A stretch of DNA of 64,000 bases. Source: Altererythrobacter sp. ZODW24. Its GTDB lineage: Bacteria > Pseudomonadota > Alphaproteobacteria > Sphingomonadales > Sphingomonadaceae. The position numbers were made by a program, and so were the translations under genes. The notes under the pieces are model-generated. The model made no database searches. It had not been told where the DNA came from and was given only the letters and a program-made list of their open reading frames with translations. Of the stretch, positions 46,083 through 54,690 are shown one piece after another. The stretch's first letter is position 1. The number at the start of each line of letters is the position of its first letter. The stretch is from the NCBI RefSeq assembly GCF_003344885.1, contig NZ_CP031155.1, positions 806,001 through 870,000 of the forward strand, given 5' to 3'.

Positions 46083-47651
46083 ATGAAACGCCTGTTCGCA
46101 ACCACGCTGCTCGCCAGCATCGCGATCACACCGCTTTCCGGTTTTGTAGCCGGCACAGCACACGCACAATCCGTTCGCAAGCCGGCTCAGGACCTCGTCC
46201 TGTCAATCGGCCGCGGCGAGCTGGTCACAGTGCCAGGATCGATGGCCGACATCTTCGTCGCCAATGATACCGTTGCTGATGTGCAGGTGAAATCGCAGCG
46301 TCAGCTGTATATCTTCGGCAAGGCCGGCGGTGAGACAACAGTCTACGCCAGCAACTCGTCCGGCGATATTATCTGGTCAGCCAACATCCGCGTGGGTTCG
46401 AACCTCGACAGTGTGGACCAGATGCTGAATCTGGCAATGCCTGAAGCGAAAGTTTCGGTTGCCACAATGGGCACGAATACCGTTCTCCTCACCGGCACCG
46501 TTGCCGCGCCGGAAGACGCAGCCGAGGCCGAGCGCCTTGTCTCCGCATTCGTCGGTGAACAAACCAATGTCATTAGCCGTTTGAAAATGGCAACGCCGCT
46601 GCAGGTTAATCTGCAAGTGCGCTTCGCTGAGGTCAGCCGGTCTTGGATCCGTGAAATCGGTTCCAACCTGGCAAGCTTCGATTCGACCGGCGGTTTCCGC
46701 TTCAGTGTCGGAACGGGCCGCGGCGCGTTCCCGCAATATAGCATCAACGGCAATGCCGGTAACGTTGCCGGTGTTGGCGGCGCTTGGGGCGGCGTCACCG
46801 AAGGATCAGAGGGCACAACCGTGGTCACTGCAAACAGCAGCGGCTCTACGATTGCTGGCCTTGGCCGGTTCCTAGGTCTCGATCTAGCCGGCGCGCTTGA
46901 TCTGGCGGAACGGGATGGCTTGGTAACGACATTGTCGCAACCAAATTTGACCGCTCTTTCAGGTGAAACGGCCGACTTCCTTGCTGGCGGTGAATATCCG
47001 ATTCCTGTCAGCCAGGGCCTCGGCACGACGTCGATCGAATATAAGAAGTTCGGTGTTAGCCTAGCTTACACGCCGACAGTCTTGGCCAATGGCCGGATTT
47101 CGATCCGCGTTCGTCCAGAAGTATCGGAGCTTTCAAGCCAGGGCGCAGTGACGCTCAACGGCTTCCAGGTTCCGGCACTGACAATTCGCCGCGCAGAAAC
47201 GACCGTGGAACTTGGCTCTGGCCAAAGCTTCATGATCGCTGGTCTGATGTCCAACAATGCGCAGAACTCGATCGACAAGACCCCTGGTGTTGGCGATCTG
47301 CCGATCCTCGGCAATCTGTTCCGCTCGACGTCGTTCCGCAGGGGCGAAACCGAGCTGGTGATCGTGGTTACGCCGTATCTGGTGAACCCAGTCAATGCGA
47401 ATGACATCAAGCTGCCAACCGACGGGTACAACGCCCCGACTGAATTCCAGCGCTCGATCCAGTTTATGGATCAAGACGGGGAAACAGGCGGCGACCGGCC
47501 CAAGCCCACAGCAGGTTCGAGCAATACGCCGAACCCAGAGGTGAGCACGGCAGATCAGGACGCAAACCGCCGGGCCGAAAATGAGCCCACAGACCGCAAA
47601 AAAGACCGTCAAGCGGCAGCTGAACCTGCCACTCCCGGCTTTAGCTTCTAA
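46083..47651 (+). CDS. cpaC: Secretin CpaC/RcpA of the Flp pilus
   Basis: 522 residues from ATG 46083 (AAAGGGG upstream; ATG 46023 would add 20 residues). Signal peptide KRLFATTLLASIAITPLSGF...AHA. BON-like and N-domains come first, then the secretin core with VPALTIRRAETTVELGSGQSFMIAGL and GVGDLPILGNLFRSTSFRRGETELVIVVTPYLV. It makes the outer-membrane channel for the pilus. The C-terminal tail is charged and low in complexity. Confidence 0.94.
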   Translation: MKRLFATTLLASIAITPLSGFVAGTAHAQSVRKPAQDLVLSIGRGELVTVPGSMADIFVANDTVADVQVKSQRQLYIFGKAGGETTVYASNSSGDIIWSANIRVGSNLDSVDQMLNLAMPEAKVSVATMGTNTVLLTGTVAAPEDAAEAERLVSAFVGEQTNVISRLKMATPLQVNLQVRFAEVSRSWIREIGSNLASFDSTGGFRFSVGTGRGAFPQYSINGNAGNVAGVGGAWGGVTEGSEGTTVVTANSSGSTIAGLGRFLGLDLAGALDLAERDGLVTTLSQPNLTALSGETADFLAGGEYPIPVSQGLGTTSIEYKKFGVSLAYTPTVLANGRISIRVRPEVSELSSQGAVTLNGFQVPALTIRRAETTVELGSGQSFMIAGLMSNNAQNSIDKTPGVGDLPILGNLFRSTSFRRGETELVIVVTPYLVNPVNANDIKLPTDGYNAPTEFQRSIQFMDQDGETGGDRPKPTAGSSNTPNPEVSTADQDANRRAENEPTDRKKDRQAAAEPATPGFSF

Positions 47652-47668
47652 TTGGAAAGGTGAACATC

Positions 47669-48325
47669 ATGATCGCTCTAAAAACCAAAGCGGCGACCGC
47701 TCTCGCCATTTCAATGGGACTAGTCCTTAGTGGCTGCAACGGCGGGGCCAGCATGTCTGCCAACCGCGGCGTTAACAGTGTCAACCAGCCGGTTGTCGAA
47801 CGCACCAATTACACACTCGACGTGCAATCCGGTGCCGGCGGCCTGCCGATCAGCGAACAGCGCCGTTTGGCAAGCTGGTTCGAAGCAATGGATCTTGGTT
47901 ATGGTGACCGTATCGCCATCGACGATCCGATGGCTAGCGGTTCCACTGTAGAATCGGTTCAGGCACTCGCTTCACGCTATGGCCTCTTGGTCAGCGAAGG
48001 TGCGCCCGTAACAGCCGGTTATGTCGATCCGGGCTTTACCCGCGTTGTTGTGACTCGTTCGACCGCTTCGGTCCCGGGTTGTCCCGATTGGTCGAAGAAA
48101 TCCGACCGCAATTACAGCAATAAGACCTCACCTGGTTACGGCTGTGCCATCAATGGCAACCTTGCCGCGATGGTCGCTGATCCGGAACATCTGATCAATG
48201 GTGCTGCAGGCACCGGCGAGACGGTCATCATGAGCTCGAACAAAGCCATCCAAACTTACCGCGACAAAGCACCAACCGGCGAGGGAGAACTCTCCCAGAC
48301 CAGCTCCAGTGAAGGGGGTAGCTAA
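47669..48325 (+). CDS. cpaD: Pilus assembly lipoprotein CpaD
   Basis: 218 residues from ATG 47669. Signal peptide with lipobox LVLSGC (lipidated Cys near residue 23). The mature part has the CpaD pattern CPDWSKKSDRNYSNKTSPGYGCAINGNLAAMVADPEHLI near residues 135-175. It helps to place the secretin in the outer membrane. Follows cpaC by 17 nt and precedes cpaE by 2 nt. Confidence 0.92.
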   Translation: MIALKTKAATALAISMGLVLSGCNGGASMSANRGVNSVNQPVVERTNYTLDVQSGAGGLPISEQRRLASWFEAMDLGYGDRIAIDDPMASGSTVESVQALASRYGLLVSEGAPVTAGYVDPGFTRVVVTRSTASVPGCPDWSKKSDRNYSNKTSPGYGCAINGNLAAMVADPEHLINGAAGTGETVIMSSNKAIQTYRDKAPTGEGELSQTSSSEGGS

Positions 48326-48327
48326 TC

Positions 48328-49605
48328 ATGAACGCTCCTTGGAAACCAGGCGCAGCAGGCAGCCGCGATCCGTTCGCAGCCTATATCTGTGACGAAGCGG
48401 CACTCGACGTTCTGCGTCCCGTCGCTATCGAATTGGGCTGGCAGCCTGAAAAGTGCAACAAAGGCGGTCTGCGCAATGCAGTCCAGTCGCTGTCCGTCAG
48501 CGCCAGCCCCAACATTCTGATGGTTGATCTGTCCGAAAGCGGCGACCCGCTGAATGACATCAACGCGCTGGCAGAAGTCTGCGAGCCGGGTACGGTGGTT
48601 ATCGCCGTAGGCCAGGTCAATGACGTACGCCTATATCGCGATCTGGTTGCCAGCGGCATCCACGACTATCTGCTGAAGCCGCTTTCGGCTGGGCAGGTGC
48701 GTGATGCGCTGACACAGGCACAGGCTGTATTTTCGGCTCCCAAGAATGCTGATCCCGATCAGGCCAAGAAGCACATTTCGACGGCTATAGTTGGAACGCG
48801 TGGCGGCGTCGGAGCATCGACTCTTGCGACATCGCTCGCATGGCTCTTCAGCACCGATCACGGCCTGCCCACAGCATTGCTCGATCTCGACGTGCATTTC
48901 GGCACCGGCGCATTGTCACTCGATCTCGAACCAGGCCGCGGCCTGACCGACGCAATCGACAATCCCAGCCGGATCGACGGCCTGTTCATCGAACGCGCTA
49001 TGATCCGTGCGAACGACAATCTGGCGATCCTGTCGGCAGAAGCACCGATCAACGCACCGCTAATGACCGATGGTTCGGCATTCATGCAACTGGAGGAAGA
49101 ATTCCGCCAGGCGTTTGAAATGACAATTATCGACATGCCGCGCAACATGCTGATCAACTTCCCGCACTTACTCAACGACGTAAATGTCGTGATGCTGGCA
49201 ACGGAAATGACACTGGCTTCGGCCCGCGACACGATCCGTATCCTGTCCTGGCTTAAGACAAACGCTCCGCATGCAAAGCCAATCATTGTGGCCAATAAGG
49301 TCCAGTCGGGCACTGCAGAAATCAGCAAGTCCGATTTCGAGGCCTCGATTGAACGCAAGATCGACTACACCATTCCTTATGACGTGAAGGCAGCGTCGAA
49401 TGCAGCCAAACTTGGCCAGACATTCGCCGACGCCAACCGTTCGACCAAGGCAGGCGGCGAGATCAAAAAGATCGCCCATGCCGTGCTCGGCGCGTCGGAA
49501 GAAGAAGACGGCGATGAGCAGCCAGCGAAAAAGTCGCTGCTCGGCAGCTTCGACCTGAAGTCGTTGCTCGCCAAGAAGAAGGAAAAGGCTCCAGCTGACG
49601 CCTGA
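48328..49605 (+). CDS. cpaE: Pilus localisation protein CpaE/TadZ
   Basis: 425 residues. A receiver-like N-terminal domain (IHDYLLKPLSAGQVRDAL) is followed by a MinD/ParA-type ATPase domain. Its P-loop reads VGTRGGVGASTLATSLAW, in which the two expected lysines are replaced by Arg and Ala, as often in the TadZ group; DLDVHFGTGALSLDL follows. It sets the pilus site at the pole. In related operons the next gene is cpaF, which is missing here. Confidence 0.92.
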   Translation: MNAPWKPGAAGSRDPFAAYICDEAALDVLRPVAIELGWQPEKCNKGGLRNAVQSLSVSASPNILMVDLSESGDPLNDINALAEVCEPGTVVIAVGQVNDVRLYRDLVASGIHDYLLKPLSAGQVRDALTQAQAVFSAPKNADPDQAKKHISTAIVGTRGGVGASTLATSLAWLFSTDHGLPTALLDLDVHFGTGALSLDLEPGRGLTDAIDNPSRIDGLFIERAMIRANDNLAILSAEAPINAPLMTDGSAFMQLEEEFRQAFEMTIIDMPRNMLINFPHLLNDVNVVMLATEMTLASARDTIRILSWLKTNAPHAKPIIVANKVQSGTAEISKSDFEASIERKIDYTIPYDVKAASNAAKLGQTFADANRSTKAGGEIKKIAHAVLGASEEEDGDEQPAKKSLLGSFDLKSLLAKKKEKAPADA

Positions 49606-49695
49606 TGATCTGTGTGACGGTGCCCGCCGGTTAATCGGCGGGCACCCGGCAGACTTCATGGCACAGCTAAGCTAAGCAAAGGCGAGACCAAGAGC
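49606..49695. other. Gap between cpaE and tadB holding a perfect hairpin
   Basis: Only 90 bp separate cpaE and tadB. GGTGCCCGCCG (49619-49629) pairs perfectly with CGGCGGGCACC (49636-49646) around the loop GTTAAT. No T run follows, so it is not a classical terminator; it may slow RNA decay or partly terminate. The gap is where cpaF/tadA lies in many related operons. Confidence 0.75.
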
Positions 49696-50667
49696 ATGAG
49701 CATTCTACAGCTATTGCTGATCGGCGGCGGGATCATGGCCATTTTGGTCCTGAGTTACGCGGCCTTTGCTGGCCCGTCGGCTGGCAAAGAAGGCCAACGC
49801 CGGCTGGAAGCTATGCGCTTCCGCCATTCTGACAGCACCGACACAAAGGTTGAATCGCAACTCAAGAAAGCGATTGCCGCACGCAAACCAAAAACGCGCG
49901 CTGTCGCAGGCTCAGGCTCGCGTGCAGATGCCCTTGCGGTTCGGCTCGACCGGACCGGCAAGTCCTGGAGTGTGTCGCAGTATGTTTACGCATCGCTCGG
50001 CATTGCGCTGGCGATCACTGTCATCATGTATTTGAAAACCGGCGCTGTCTTGCTGTCGCTCGGCGTTGGCGCGATTTTTGGCGCGGGTATTCCGCATCTG
50101 GTCGTAAAGTTCCTGATGAATAAGCGGACCAATCAATTCAACGCAAAATTCCCTGACGCGATCGAACTTCTGGTTCGCGGCCTGCGTTCCGGCCTGCCGG
50201 TTACCGAAACACTCACGATCGTTTCGTCCGAAGTGGACGGCCCTGTCGGCGTGGAGTTTAAGGGCATCACCGAACGCATTCGGATCGGGCGAACAATGGA
50301 CGAAGCCCTCCAGGAAACCGCAGACCGCTTGGGCATTGCAGAATTCAACTTCTTCTGCATCACGTTGGCGATTCAGCGTGAGACCGGCGGTAACCTCGCC
50401 GAAACGCTGTCGAACCTCGCCGACGTGCTGCGTAAACGGATGCAAATGAAACTCAAGATCCGCGCAATGAGCTCGGAATCCAAAGCTTCTGCCTACATCG
50501 TGGGCGCCCTGCCCTTTATCGTTTTCATCATGATCTGGTGGATCAACCCCGACTATATTGGTGGTTTCTTCTACGAGGATCGCCTTATCGCGGTCGGTCT
50601 TGGCGGCATGGTCTGGATGAGCCTCGGCGCATTCATCATGGCCAAGATGGTCAGCTTCGAAATCTGA
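49696..50667 (+). CDS. tadB: Tad pilus inner-membrane platform protein TadB
   Basis: 323 residues, GspF-type. N-terminal helix (LLLIGGGIMAILVLSYAAFA), a helix pair near residues 95-140, the cytoplasmic F-domain KFPDAIELLVRGLRSGLPVTETL ... FFCITLAIQRETGGNLAETLSNLADVLR and two terminal helices. With TadC it forms the platform on which the ATPase acts to extend the pilus. Confidence 0.93.
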   Translation: MSILQLLLIGGGIMAILVLSYAAFAGPSAGKEGQRRLEAMRFRHSDSTDTKVESQLKKAIAARKPKTRAVAGSGSRADALAVRLDRTGKSWSVSQYVYASLGIALAITVIMYLKTGAVLLSLGVGAIFGAGIPHLVVKFLMNKRTNQFNAKFPDAIELLVRGLRSGLPVTETLTIVSSEVDGPVGVEFKGITERIRIGRTMDEALQETADRLGIAEFNFFCITLAIQRETGGNLAETLSNLADVLRKRMQMKLKIRAMSSESKASAYIVGALPFIVFIMIWWINPDYIGGFFYEDRLIAVGLGGMVWMSLGAFIMAKMVSFEI

Positions 50668-50686
50668 GTGAGGACAGGTAAGTATC

Positions 50687-51697
50687 ATGCTTAATACAGA
50701 ACCAGGCCCCACACTTCTCGGGTTCGACGTTATCTTCGTCGGCACGATCATGGCTGCGGTGGCGGCATTTGCCATCATGGCGGCGGTCTATGCCGCCATT
50801 ACCATCAAAGATCCGATGGCCAAGCGGGTCAAGGCACTCAACGAGCGCCGCGACCAGCTAAAGGCAGGTATTGTCACATCGACCGCCAAAAAGCGCGCCA
50901 GCCTTGTCCGTAAAAACGACAATACGGAAAAGATGAAAGACACCCTATCAGGCATGAAAGTGCTGCAGGATAGTCAGGTCGAGCTGATCCAGCAGAAGCT
51001 GGCATGGGCAGGCTTTCGCAACAAGGAACTGGCAGTCTATGTCATTGCCGCTCGTTCAATTGCACCCATCGTGCTGGGCGGCATCGGCTTTTTGATCTTC
51101 TATTGGTCGGATTATTTCCCTGAATGGGGCAGCTTCAAGCGGTTCATGGCCTTTGCTGCCATGGTCGGCATCGGGTACAAAGGCCCTGAAATCTATTTGA
51201 AGAACATCGCAACCAAGCGCACCAAAGAAATTCAGAAGGGCCTTCCCGACGCGCTCGACCTCTTGGTCATCTGCGCCGAGGCCGGTCTTACCGTTGACGC
51301 CGCGTTTAACCGCGTGGCCAAGGAACTAGGCCGCGCCTATCCCGAGCTCGGCGACGAATTTGCGCTGACAGCCATCGAACTCTCGTTCCTGACCGAACGT
51401 AGGATGGCCTTCAACAACCTTGCCTACCGGGTCGATCTTGACGCTGTGAAGGGCGTTGTGACCACGATGGTCCAGACAGAGCGTTACGGTACGCCGCTTG
51501 CTTCCGCATTGCGCGTGTTGTCCGCTGAATTCCGCAACGAGCGGATGATGCGCGCCGAAGAAAAGGCTGCGCGCCTTCCGGCCATTATGACCATTCCGCT
51601 TATTCTGTTTATCCTTCCGGTGCTGTTCATCGTGATCCTCGGCCCTGCGGCCTGCTCGATCAGCGACGCCTTTGCTGACGGAACACCCGGCGGCTAG
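50687..51697 (+). CDS. tadC: Tad pilus inner-membrane platform protein TadC
   Basis: 336 residues, second GspF-type protein. N-terminal helix, then a middle pair of helices, the F-domain GLPDALDLLVICAEAGLTVDAAFNRVAKEL ... FNNLAYRVDLDAVKGVVTTMVQTERYGTPLASALRVL and C-terminal helix pair MTIPLILFILPVLFIVILG. Twenty nt after tadB. It ends the visible Tad operon; a hairpin region at 51724-51774 follows. Confidence 0.93.
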   Translation: MLNTEPGPTLLGFDVIFVGTIMAAVAAFAIMAAVYAAITIKDPMAKRVKALNERRDQLKAGIVTSTAKKRASLVRKNDNTEKMKDTLSGMKVLQDSQVELIQQKLAWAGFRNKELAVYVIAARSIAPIVLGGIGFLIFYWSDYFPEWGSFKRFMAFAAMVGIGYKGPEIYLKNIATKRTKEIQKGLPDALDLLVICAEAGLTVDAAFNRVAKELGRAYPELGDEFALTAIELSFLTERRMAFNNLAYRVDLDAVKGVVTTMVQTERYGTPLASALRVLSAEFRNERMMRAEEKAARLPAIMTIPLILFILPVLFIVILGPAACSISDAFADGTPGG

Positions 51698-51723
51698 GTA
51701 AGTACCATTAGGACTTTGAGTTC

Positions 51724-51776
51724 AGGCGGGCGTTTACGGTCAATCCCTTTGACCGAATTCGTCCGCCTGTTTTCTT
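51724..51776. terminator. Nested hairpin ending tadC, overlapping the marR 3' end
   Basis: Outer arms AGGCGG and CCGCCT enclose inner arms CGGTCAA and TTTGACCG; on the plus strand the outer arm is followed by GTTTTC. It probably ends the pilus operon transcript. Its right half lies in the 3' end of the converging marR gene. Confidence 0.6.
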
Positions 51777-52204
51777 ATGCGGCCCAGCAACGCGCGGAAC
51801 TGGGCCTGTTCGTCGGCGCTAAGCGCGGTGAAAAGTTGGCGCTCCATCTGCTCCGCGAGTGGCATGATGTCTTCGTAAACACCCTGCCCCGCTGCGGTCA
51901 GCTCAAGGTGATGCGAACGCCCGTCACGGGCATTAGGGATACGGTGCGCCAATGCCCGGTCCTCGAGTGATTTACAGGCGCGGTTGACCGCAACCTTATC
52001 CATCAGTGTTTTGTCAGCAAGTTCGCGCTGGGTTGCGCTATCAATCTCGCCAAGTAATGCCATCACGCGCCACTCGGTAATTTTGAGGCCGAAGCGAGCA
52101 TGATACTCCTGCGCAATGCAGTTGCTCACCGCATTCGACGTTACCGAAAGCAGATAGGGCAGGAAGTTGCCGAGACGCGTTATTTGATCATTTTTTTGTG
52201 ACAT
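51740..52204 (-). CDS. MarR-family transcriptional regulator
   Basis: 154 residues. Winged-helix core with WRVMALLGEIDSATQRELADKTLMDKVAVNRACKSLEDRALAHRI, and the wing ARDGRSHHLELTAAG near residues 90-104. It should bind as a dimer and respond to a small ligand. It converges on tadC and lies before mtnP on the same strand with about 50 bp between. Target genes are not obvious. Confidence 0.9.
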   Translation of the reverse strand: MSQKNDQITRLGNFLPYLLSVTSNAVSNCIAQEYHARFGLKITEWRVMALLGEIDSATQRELADKTLMDKVAVNRACKSLEDRALAHRIPNARDGRSHHLELTAAGQGVYEDIMPLAEQMERQLFTALSADEQAQFRALLGRIRKQADEFGQRD

Positions 52205-52254
52205 TCGTAATCCGTAAAGCGTGCGCGACCTTTGGCAAGATCACGGCCAACCAA

Positions 52255-53130
52255 TCAAGTAGCGCCCAGCACCCTACCGGCAACCGCGCCCAGTTTTGCC
52301 AAAAGCACCGGATCGCGCTTTGCCGCGGCCGTCGCCAGCGCCCCGTCCAGAGCCGTATCGATAGGGGATGGATCACGCGTTTCGGGCAAGCTTTCGGCCA
52401 GTTTTAGAACCGTACCACGGGCCAGATTTGCATTCGCATCCATCGTCGAAAACACGTCTTTCGCAGTCACACCGGCCTCGCCTTCGCGCCAGCTGTCATA
52501 GTCAGTGACCATGCCAAGCAGCGCGTAGGGTAGCTCGGCCTCACGCGCCAAGCGCGCCTCGGGCATTGCGGTCATACCGATAACGTGACCGCCGAAATCA
52601 CGGTAGAGCTGGCTTTCGGCGCGCGTCGAGAACTGCGGACCTTCGATGGCAACATAGCAGCCGCCAGCATGAACATTCGCGCCCGCTGCCGCAGCTGCAC
52701 TCGCTGCGAGGCTCGAGAGCCGCTCGCATGTCGGATCAGCGAGCGATACATGAGCGGCGACGCCTTCGTCGAAGAAGCTAGAAGGCCGACCACGCGTCTG
52801 ATCGATGAATTGGTTGACCGAAACGAAATGCCCAGGCTCAAGCGCTTCGTTTAGCGAGCCTATCGCCGAAATCGCCAGCACGTCAGTCACGTTGCAACGT
52901 TTCAGCACATCGATGTTGGCACGGTAATTGATGTCGGACGGAGGTATAGTATGGCCCGCCCCGTGGCGCGGGAGGAAAGTGAAGCGAACATCGCCTATTA
53001 GCCCAGTGGTCACTGGTCCCGACGGTTCACCGAATGAAGATTCAACAGGAATTTCCTGTCGCTCATCCAGTTCTCCGAATTCGTAGAGGCCCGATCCGCC
53101 AATCACGCCAATATGCCAGGGGCCCTTCAC
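52255..53130 (-). CDS. mtnP: S-methyl-5'-thioadenosine phosphorylase
   Basis: 291 residues from GTG 53130. The family start WHIGVIGGSGLYEF, phosphate-binding FLPRHGAGHTIPPSDINYRANI, and YVAIEGPQFSTRAESQLYRDFGGHVIGMTAMPEARLAREAEL, with the SDYDSWREGE-like end VTDYDSWREGEAGV, are all present. It phosphorolyses methylthioadenosine in methionine salvage. The GTG overlaps the tetR stop (GTGA), so it is read from the same message as the acyl-CoA cluster. Confidence 0.93.
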   Translation of the reverse strand: MKGPWHIGVIGGSGLYEFGELDERQEIPVESSFGEPSGPVTTGLIGDVRFTFLPRHGAGHTIPPSDINYRANIDVLKRCNVTDVLAISAIGSLNEALEPGHFVSVNQFIDQTRGRPSSFFDEGVAAHVSLADPTCERLSSLAASAAAAAGANVHAGGCYVAIEGPQFSTRAESQLYRDFGGHVIGMTAMPEARLAREAELPYALLGMVTDYDSWREGEAGVTAKDVFSTMDANANLARGTVLKLAESLPETRDPSPIDTALDGALATAAAKRDPVLLAKLGAVAGRVLGAT

Positions 53131-53765
53131 GAATCTGGCCTCAAGCCAGCCATCACAAACTCGGTGACATGTTCGCGGTAACGGTCGCGCAATTCTTCGG
53201 TCAGCGTATCGCGGTCGAAACAGTGCTTCAGTACCAGTCTTGCCGCGAAGAAGCGGTCGGCAGCGCCCGTTACAGTGAAATAGAACAACTGCGGATCGAC
53301 TTTGCGAAACACGCCAGCCTTTACACCGTCTTTGATGAGCTGGTCATAGGCACGGTGCAGTGGAACGAGATGGTTTTGTGCAATTCGTTCCGCCTCAGCC
53401 GCATCGCAATCGCGCACCATCCGCATCAGCAGGCGGTTTAGATAGGGGGTCGCGTAATATGTATCGACCACCGCTGAAATATGGCGGCGAAGACGAGCTT
53501 CGGGGTCCATCGCTTTGCTCATTAGAGCCTCGACCGAATGGACGATTGCCTCCATATCGCGGTCGAGCAGCGCCTTCATCAAGCCCGCCTTATTGCCGAA
53601 GTAATATTTGACCAGCGCCGAGTTAAGCCCCGAACGCAGCGACAATTCGGAGAGGGAAATATCGACGGTGTCACCATCACGCATGATCTTGGATGCCGTC
53701 TCAAGCAATGCCTCTCGCGCGCCAGCGGGAACGTCTGGATCGGCTTCTGGTGCTGTTTTGCTCAT
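53127..53765 (-). CDS. TetR-family transcriptional regulator
   Basis: 212 residues. N-terminal HTH with ISLSELSLRSGLNSALVKYYFGNKAGLMKALLDRD near residues 36-70, then a helical ligand-binding region. Regulators like this in acyl-CoA gene clusters often sense acyl-CoA. It follows the crotonase gene by 12 nt, and its likely operator is at 56716-56733 in front of the thiolase gene. Confidence 0.91.
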   Translation of the reverse strand: MSKTAPEADPDVPAGAREALLETASKIMRDGDTVDISLSELSLRSGLNSALVKYYFGNKAGLMKALLDRDMEAIVHSVEALMSKAMDPEARLRRHISAVVDTYYATPYLNRLLMRMVRDCDAAEAERIAQNHLVPLHRAYDQLIKDGVKAGVFRKVDPQLFYFTVTGAADRFFAARLVLKHCFDRDTLTEELRDRYREHVTEFVMAGLRPDS

Positions 53766-53777
53766 AAGATCCCCACC

Positions 53778-54650
53778 CTACTCGAAACCTGGCTCATCCC
53801 ACCATGGATAAAAATCAGGCATATCCTTGCTGACCGTATCGGGAAACTCCGGAGGTCGTTTTTCGAGGAAACTCTGCACACCTTCCTTAGCGTCCGCGCT
53901 GCGCGACATGCGATAAATCGACCGGCTATCGATCCGGTGTGCCATCATCGGATGCTCGGTCGGTGAGAGCCGCCACAGCATCGCACGAGTCATCGCAACC
54001 GAGACGGCCGAAGTGTTATCAGCGATCTCATGCGCGAGCTTTTGCGCCTCTGCTATCAATTCGCCTTGCGGGTGAACCGAGCGGACAAGGCCGCCATCCA
54101 GCGCTTCCTGTGCGTCAAAGATACGGCCCGTCATGCACCATTCGAGCGCTTGCGAAATGCCGACAATCTTGGGCAGGAACCAGCTGGAGCAAGCCTCCGG
54201 CACAATCCCACGCTTGGCGAAAACGAAACCAAAGCGCGCATTGTCGGATGCAAGCCGCATATCCATCGCCAGCTGCATCGTCGCGCCGACACCGACAGCG
54301 ACGCCATTGCAAGCCGAGATCAGCGGCTTCGGCGACTGGAACAAGCGCAGCGTCAGCCTGCCGCCACCATCGCGCACTACATCGTCGGACAGATCATCGA
54401 CTTCGGTGGTGCTCGAAAAAGGCCGGTCGCCGCTTTCAGGTGTCAGATCAGCCCCGGCACAAAAGGCACGTTCGCCCGCACCGGTGAAAATGATTGCGCG
54501 AACGTTGTCGTCCGCATCGGCCTGATCCATCGCCTGAATAATCTCGCCCATCATAAAGCGAGTGTAGGCGTTCATTTTCTCAGGCCGGTGGAGCGTGATG
54601 GTGGCGACCTTATCGACCACTTCATATTTGATTTGCTCAAATGCACTCAT
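53778..54650 (-). CDS. Enoyl-CoA hydratase/isomerase (crotonase family)
   Basis: 290 residues from ATG 54650 (GGAGAG upstream). Crotonase pattern IIFTGAGERAFCAGADL near residue 60 and LISACNGVAVGVGATMQLAMDMRLAS near residue 110, with a Glu in KRGIVPEACSSWFLPKIVG at the second catalytic position. It hydrates enoyl-CoA in beta-oxidation or related routes. The frame extends upstream but without similarity. Third enzyme of the thiolase-SDR-crotonase run. Confidence 0.91.
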   Translation of the reverse strand: MSAFEQIKYEVVDKVATITLHRPEKMNAYTRFMMGEIIQAMDQADADDNVRAIIFTGAGERAFCAGADLTPESGDRPFSSTTEVDDLSDDVVRDGGGRLTLRLFQSPKPLISACNGVAVGVGATMQLAMDMRLASDNARFGFVFAKRGIVPEACSSWFLPKIVGISQALEWCMTGRIFDAQEALDGGLVRSVHPQGELIAEAQKLAHEIADNTSAVSVAMTRAMLWRLSPTEHPMMAHRIDSRSIYRMSRSADAKEGVQSFLEKRPPEFPDTVSKDMPDFYPWWDEPGFE

Positions 54651-54690
54651 CACGCTCTCCACCGGGTTTGTCTCAATAGGCGTATTCAGA

